28,888 bases of DNA from JAEUMW01 sp039807745 (lineage in GTDB: Bacteria > Pseudomonadota > Gammaproteobacteria > Burkholderiales > JAEUMW01), in the NCBI GenBank assembly GCA_039807745.1, contig JBDHRV010000030.1, positions 1 through 28,888 on the forward strand, in the 5' to 3' direction. The notes under the pieces were generated by a model. The model made no database searches. It was not told the DNA's origin and saw only the letters and a list, made by a program, of their open reading frames with translations. Position 1 is the stretch's first letter. Each line of letters starts with the position of its first letter. Below, piece by piece: positions 25,221 to 28,888 of this stretch. Position numbers and translations under genes: made by a program.

Positions 25221-27161
25221 ATGATCATCGGTACGGCCGGCCACATCGATCACGGCAAGACCACGCTGGTACGCGCGCTCACCGGCGTCGACACCGATCG
25301 GCTGCCCGAGGAGCGCGCGCGCGGCATCTCGATCGAGCTCGGCTACGCGTACACGCCGCTCGCCAACGGCGATGTTCTGGGATTCGTCGATGTGCCCGGG
25401 CACGAGAAGTTCGTGCACACGATGCTCGCCGGGGCGAGCGGGATCGACTTCGCACTGCTCGCGGTCGCGGCGGACGACGGCGTCATGCCGCAGACACGCG
25501 AGCACCTCGACATCCTCCGGCTGCTCGGCGTTCCGGCCGGAGCGATCGCCATCACCAAGATCGATGTCGTCGAGACCGGGCGCATCGCCGAGGTGGAGCG
25601 TGAACTGCGAGCGCTGGTGGCGCGCACGGTGCTGGCGGGCGCTCCGATCTTCGCCGTGTCCGCGCGTACCGGTGCCGGGCTCGACGCGCTGCGCCGCTTG
25701 CTGGAGGCACGCGCGCAGGCGCACCGGCGCCGCGCCGACGACGGGCATTTCCGGCTGGCGGTCGATCGTTCGTTCGCGCTGACGGGGATCGGCACGGTCG
25801 TCACCGGCACCGTGCATTCGGGCGAGATCGCGGTGGGCGCGCACCTCGTCATTGCCCCGGGCGGCACTCAGGTTCGCGTCCGCTCGATCCACGCGCAGAA
25901 CCGGGCGAGCGAGCGCGCCCGCGCGGGCGAGCGCTGCGCGCTGAATCTCGTCGGCATCGGCCACCAGGATGTCGGCCGCGGCGACTGGGTGGTCGCACCG
26001 CCCATCGGGCTCGCAACGGCTCGCTTCGATGCGCGGCTCGATCTCCTCGATGGCGAAACCAAGGCGTTCGGTTCCGCGGCGGCCCTCCACGTTCATGTGG
26101 GCACCGCGCGCGTGCCCGGCCGCCTCGTGACACTCGAAGCGCAGGTCGATGACGCCGGTTCGGGCTCGCGCCCGCTGGCGCAACTCGTCCTGCAGGCGCC
26201 GATCGCCGCTTGGCGTGGTGACCGTTTCATCCTGCGCGACGCCTCCGCGATGCGGACCATCGGCGGCGGCCGGGTGCTCGATCCGTTCGCACCCGCGCGC
26301 TACCGCCGCTCGCCGCAGCGCCTCACCGTGCTGCGGGCGCTCGAGGCCGATACCCCCGCATCCCAGCTGACGGCCCTGATCGGGTGCGAGCCGTTGGGCG
26401 TGGACTTGAGGCGCTTCGCGAGCGCGGGCAACGTGCGAGATGTTTCCGCCGTGGTGCCGGAAGCGGGTGTGCGCCGCGTAACGGGAGAAGGCGTCGATTT
26501 CGCGATCGCCGAAGGCCATTGGCAGACGCTGCAGGTGCGCGCCGAGGAACATCTCGCCACGTTCCATCAGGCCCACCCCGACGAACTCGGTCCCGACAGC
26601 GCGCGGCTCAAGCGGATGGCCTTCCCCCGGCTCGACAACGCGCTCTATCGCGCGCTCATCGCCGACCTGCTCGCGCAGGGACGCATTCTTCGCGGAGGTC
26701 CGTGGCTGCATCTGCCCGGTCACGACGACGCGCCGTCGGCGGCCGATGCGGCTCTCCTCGAAAAACTGCTGCCACACCTGCTCGACACGCCGTTCGACCC
26801 GCCCTGGGTGCGCGATCTGGCGCGCGCCTGCGCGCAGCCGGAGACACTGGTGCGCAACGCACTCATGCGTGCTTCGAAACGCGGACAGACATTTCAGGTC
26901 GTGCGCGACCTGTTTTATCATCCGCGGGCGATCCGCGAGCTTGCCGCGCTGGCAAACAGCCTCCAGGCGACTGAGGGCGAAGTGCGCGCCGCGGCGTTTC
27001 GTGATCGTACGGCGCTCGGCAGAAAGCGTGCGATTCAGATTCTCGAATTCTTCGACCGCGTCGGCTTCACCCGGCGTGTACGGGAGAAGCACCTCGTGCG
27101 CGCCGACAGTCTGGCGACGATCGACATCGCACCTGCGGTGAGGCGGGAGTGCGGTCAATGA
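25221..27161 (+). CDS. selB: Selenocysteine-specific elongation factor SelB
   Basis: The 646-aa translational GTPase delivers Sec-tRNA-Sec to UGA codons followed by a SECIS hairpin. The G domain has G1 'GHIDHGKTT' (residues 6-14), the 'RARGISIELGYAY' switch region, G3 'DVPGHEKFVHTML' and G4 'TKID'. Two EF-Tu-like beta domains follow ('DRSFALTGIGTVVTGTV', 'VVAPP'). The C-terminal winged-helix repeats, which bind the SECIS, include 'LYRALIADLLAQGRILRGGP' and 'ILEFFDRVGFTRRV'. Length is usual for the proteobacterial protein. It lies 9 bases after the PepSY-TM gene and ends 8 bases before selC. A long open frame on the other strand is a codon-bias artefact. Confidence 0.97.
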   Translation: MIIGTAGHIDHGKTTLVRALTGVDTDRLPEERARGISIELGYAYTPLANGDVLGFVDVPGHEKFVHTMLAGASGIDFALLAVAADDGVMPQTREHLDILRLLGVPAGAIAITKIDVVETGRIAEVERELRALVARTVLAGAPIFAVSARTGAGLDALRRLLEARAQAHRRRADDGHFRLAVDRSFALTGIGTVVTGTVHSGEIAVGAHLVIAPGGTQVRVRSIHAQNRASERARAGERCALNLVGIGHQDVGRGDWVVAPPIGLATARFDARLDLLDGETKAFGSAAALHVHVGTARVPGRLVTLEAQVDDAGSGSRPLAQLVLQAPIAAWRGDRFILRDASAMRTIGGGRVLDPFAPARYRRSPQRLTVLRALEADTPASQLTALIGCEPLGVDLRRFASAGNVRDVSAVVPEAGVRRVTGEGVDFAIAEGHWQTLQVRAEEHLATFHQAHPDELGPDSARLKRMAFPRLDNALYRALIADLLAQGRILRGGPWLHLPGHDDAPSAADAALLEKLLPHLLDTPFDPPWVRDLARACAQPETLVRNALMRASKRGQTFQVVRDLFYHPRAIRELAALANSLQATEGEVRAAAFRDRTALGRKRAIQILEFFDRVGFTRRVREKHLVRADSLATIDIAPAVRRECGQ

Positions 27162-27169
27162 TGAGCTCA

Positions 27170-27262
27170 GGAAGAGAATCGTCCCTGGTGGGGCGGCCGG
27201 GCTTCAAACCCGGTTGGGGGCGCTATGCGCTCCCGGGTGGGTTCGACTCCCATTCTCTTCCG
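27170..27262 (+). tRNA. selC: tRNA-Sec (anticodon TCA)
   Basis: The 93-base gene folds as a bacterial selenocysteine tRNA. The 8-bp acceptor stem is GGAAGAGA with TCTCTTCC, the discriminator is G at 27262, and the T-arm is GTGGG-TTCGACT-CCCAT. The anticodon stem CCGGG/CCCGG holds loop CTTCAAA, with anticodon TCA at 27204-27206. A long variable arm, GGGGGCGC-TAT-GCGCTCCC, has eight pairs (one G-T). The 3' end reads CC then T, so CCA is not fully encoded and must be completed after processing. It lies 8 bases after selB on the same strand, so it is probably cut from the operon transcript unless a promoter lies inside selB. Confidence 0.97.
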
Positions 27263-27359
27263 CCTGCACAACGACGTGTCGGCGCTGCCAGGCGCGATCG
27301 ACACGGCTTGCACCGGTTCGTCGCCGGTCCGGCGCGAACGCATTGCGAAGGGTATCGAC

Positions 27360-28469
27360 ATGGACAGACGTACGTTCCTGAACTTTTCGGCTGCGGCTGC
27401 CACGGCCGCGGCCATGCCGCAGGTGGCGATGAGCGCAGCGGAGACGGCTCTCGCCGCGCCGCCGCTCGACGCCGGATGGCGCCAGTTCGAAGTGATCACG
27501 ACCGTGGAGCTGCCGCCGGAGGCACTCCCCGCGAAACTCTGGCTGCCGCTGCCACTGTATCGCGACACCGACTACCAGCGCACAGAGGATATCCGCTGGA
27601 GCGGTAACGCCACGCACACCGGCATCTACCGCGATCCGAGGTACGGCGCGCCGGCGTTCTTCGCGAGCTGGGACGCCACCGGCACGGTGCCTGCCCTGCA
27701 GCTTTCCACGCTGGTGGCGACACGCAACCGGTACGTCGACACGACGAAGCCGGGCCCCCTGCACCCCGTTTCGCGCGAGGAGCTGGACCTGTATCTGCAG
27801 CCCTCGGCGCACATTCCCACCGATGGGATCGTGCGCGCGACGGCCACGCGCATCCTGCCCACGGCCAGCGCCAGCACCGTCGAGCGCGCCCATGCCATCT
27901 ACGACTGGATCGTCGAGAACACCTACCGCGATCCCAAGGTGGTCGGCTGCGGCACCGGCGATATCCGCTTCATGCTCGAATCGGGCAATCTCGGCGGCAA
28001 ATGTGCGGATCTCAACGCGCTCTTCGTCGGGCTTGCCCGCTCGGCCGGCATTCCCGCGCGCGACGTCTACGGCGTGCGCGTGGCGGATTCCGCGACCTGG
28101 AAGAGCCTGGGCAAGAGCGGCGACATCACCAAGGCCCAGCACTGCCGCGCCGAGTTCTTCCACCCCAACTTCGGCTGGATTCCCGTCGACCCCGCGGACG
28201 TCCGCAAAGTCGTCCTCGAAGAGCAGAAGGAGCAGCAGCTGCCGCTCGACGATGCGCGCGTGGCGCTCGCGCGCAAGACGCTGTTCGGCTTCTGGGAGAT
28301 GAACTGGATCGGCTTCAACACGGCGGCCGACACGCGGCTCGCCCCTGCGACGAGCAAGGCGCTCGGGCATTTCATGTACCCTTATGCGGAAACGGCCAAG
28401 GGCACGCCGAGCCAGTACGATCCCCAGAAGTTCCGCTACGGCATGACGGCACGCGAGGTGAAGGGCTGA
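27360..28469 (+). CDS. Tat-exported transglutaminase-like protein
   Basis: The 369-aa protein has a twin-arginine signal, 'MDRRTFLNFSAAAATAAAM', with a likely cleavage site near 'ALAAPP', so it should be exported folded to the periplasm. The middle and C-terminal parts match the transglutaminase-like (papain-fold) superfamily. The predicted triad is Cys215 ('GGKCADLNALFVGLARSAGI'), His261 ('AQHCRAEFF') and Asp277 ('GWIPVDPADV'). Proteins of this fold can be cysteine proteases, amidases or cross-linking enzymes, and the substrate here is unknown. The start is ATG 27360, with GAAGGG upstream. The frame is open from inside selC, but that part is not coding. It lies 97 bases after selC on the same strand and 48 bases before a GcvH-like gene. 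Confidence 0.85.
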   Translation: MDRRTFLNFSAAAATAAAMPQVAMSAAETALAAPPLDAGWRQFEVITTVELPPEALPAKLWLPLPLYRDTDYQRTEDIRWSGNATHTGIYRDPRYGAPAFFASWDATGTVPALQLSTLVATRNRYVDTTKPGPLHPVSREELDLYLQPSAHIPTDGIVRATATRILPTASASTVERAHAIYDWIVENTYRDPKVVGCGTGDIRFMLESGNLGGKCADLNALFVGLARSAGIPARDVYGVRVADSATWKSLGKSGDITKAQHCRAEFFHPNFGWIPVDPADVRKVVLEEQKEQQLPLDDARVALARKTLFGFWEMNWIGFNTAADTRLAPATSKALGHFMYPYAETAKGTPSQYDPQKFRYGMTAREVKG

Positions 28470-28517
28470 TGCTCGCGCGGGTCGTCGCCACCTGATCGCG
28501 GTGCGAGTCGCGAGACC

Positions 28518-28888
28518 ATGACAACGATCCGCGGCTTCGACTTTCCGGACGATCTTCACTACCTGCTGCAGCATGACACCTGGGTGCGCCTGGACGCCGA
28601 CGGTATCGCAACCGTCGGCATCACACCGCTGGGTGCGCACATCTCGGGAGAGTTCATCGAGTTCATGCCGAAGCCCGCAGGAGCCGTCATCGAACGCGAG
28701 CGCTCGCTCGGCCTGCTGGAGATGTCGAAGGTCGTCCGCGCGGCGCGCTCACCCATCGGCGGCACCATCGTCGAGTCCAACGCCCGGGCACGCACCGACC
28801 CCGGCCTGATCAATGTCGATCCTTACGGCGGCGGCTGGCTGGTGCGTCTGCGCCCGAACGATTGGGATGGTGACGTGCGCGCTCTCGT
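28518..28888 (+). CDS. GcvH-like lipoyl-domain protein (3' end beyond window)
   Basis: Translation from ATG 28518 gives at least 123 residues before the window ends. The sequence resembles glycine cleavage H protein: 'HYLLQHDTWVRLDADGIATV' and 'GITPLGAHISGEFIEF' form the N-terminal strands. 'LLEMSKVVRAARSPIGGTIV' is the lipoyl loop, with Lys71 as the expected lipoylation site. 'DPGLINVDPYGGGWLVRLRP' matches the C-terminal 'P-x-L-I-N-x-D-P-Y-G-x-GW' box of H proteins. The loop reads EMSK where typical GcvH has ESVK. It may be GcvH itself, a GcvH paralogue or a lipoate-binding protein of a sulfur-oxidising Hdr-like system; no gcvT, gcvP or hdr gene lies in the window to decide. The gene has no stop inside the window. 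Its ribosome site is weak. Confidence 0.8.
   Translation, partial: MTTIRGFDFPDDLHYLLQHDTWVRLDADGIATVGITPLGAHISGEFIEFMPKPAGAVIERERSLGLLEMSKVVRAARSPIGGTIVESNARARTDPGLINVDPYGGGWLVRLRPNDWDGDVRAL

Noticed and set aside
24138..27158. A 1006-codon open frame on the minus strand opposite the PepSY-TM gene and selB
   Set aside because: The plus strand carries clear SelB motifs throughout. The antisense product is Arg/His/Ala/Gly-rich with no recognisable domain, as expected in high-GC DNA where third-position GC bias removes stops on the other strand.
27225..27359. Upstream extension of the transglutaminase-like protein into selC
   Set aside because: It would translate the 3' half of a tRNA gene. 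The Tat signal and a ribosome site place the start at 27360.
1..28888. CRISPR arrays, insertion sequences, integrases or phage genes
   Set aside because: No regular repeat-spacer pattern, transposase, recombinase or terminal inverted repeats were seen while reading the window.

Overview
The window looks like chromosomal DNA from a GC-rich Gram-negative bacterium, most likely a betaproteobacterium. The evidence is the ribF-ileS-lspA-ispH cluster, a proteobacterial minor-pilin/PilY1 operon, a cysTWA sulfate-type ABC operon and an E. coli-like membrane formate dehydrogenase. This placement is inferred from gene content and base composition; no marker gene was compared against a database.

Layout. 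Positions 1-582 (minus strand) hold tRNA-Thr(CGT) and a Fur-superfamily regulator. Positions 1054-8386 (plus) form a type IV pilus minor-pilin operon, pilE-fimT-pilV-pilW-pilX-pilY1. A good sigma-54 type -24/-12 element precedes it and a strong hairpin terminator follows it. Positions 8483-13692 (minus) are the housekeeping operon ribF-ileS-lspA-ispH. Positions 13776-16586 (minus) encode cysT-cysW-cysA, with no substrate-binding protein gene beside them. Positions 16992-27262 (plus) are a selenium-dependent formate dehydrogenase island: fdnG (with an in-frame UGA), fdnH, fdnI, fdhE, selA, a PepSY-TM membrane protein, selB and selC (tRNA-Sec). Positions 27360-28888 hold a Tat-exported transglutaminase-like protein and the start of a GcvH-like lipoyl-domain protein cut by the window edge.

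The main point of the window is the selenium island. Conceptual translation splits the formate dehydrogenase catalytic subunit into two reading frames. The break is a single TGA at 17577-17579, in the exact context of selenocysteine-196 of E. coli FdnG, and a bacterial SECIS hairpin follows about 10 nt later. The enzyme, its maturation factor FdhE, Sec synthase SelA, the Sec-specific elongation factor SelB and tRNA-Sec lie together on one strand with gaps of a few bases. Only selenophosphate synthetase (selD) and the seryl-tRNA synthetase are missing from a complete Sec pathway. An unexpected PepSY-TM protein sits between selA and selB and is the best candidate for an undescribed component.

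The FdnGHI complex would oxidise formate in the periplasm and pass electrons through four [4Fe-4S] clusters in FdnH and two b hemes in FdnI to quinone. The pilus operon would supply the priming and tip complex of a type IV pilus.
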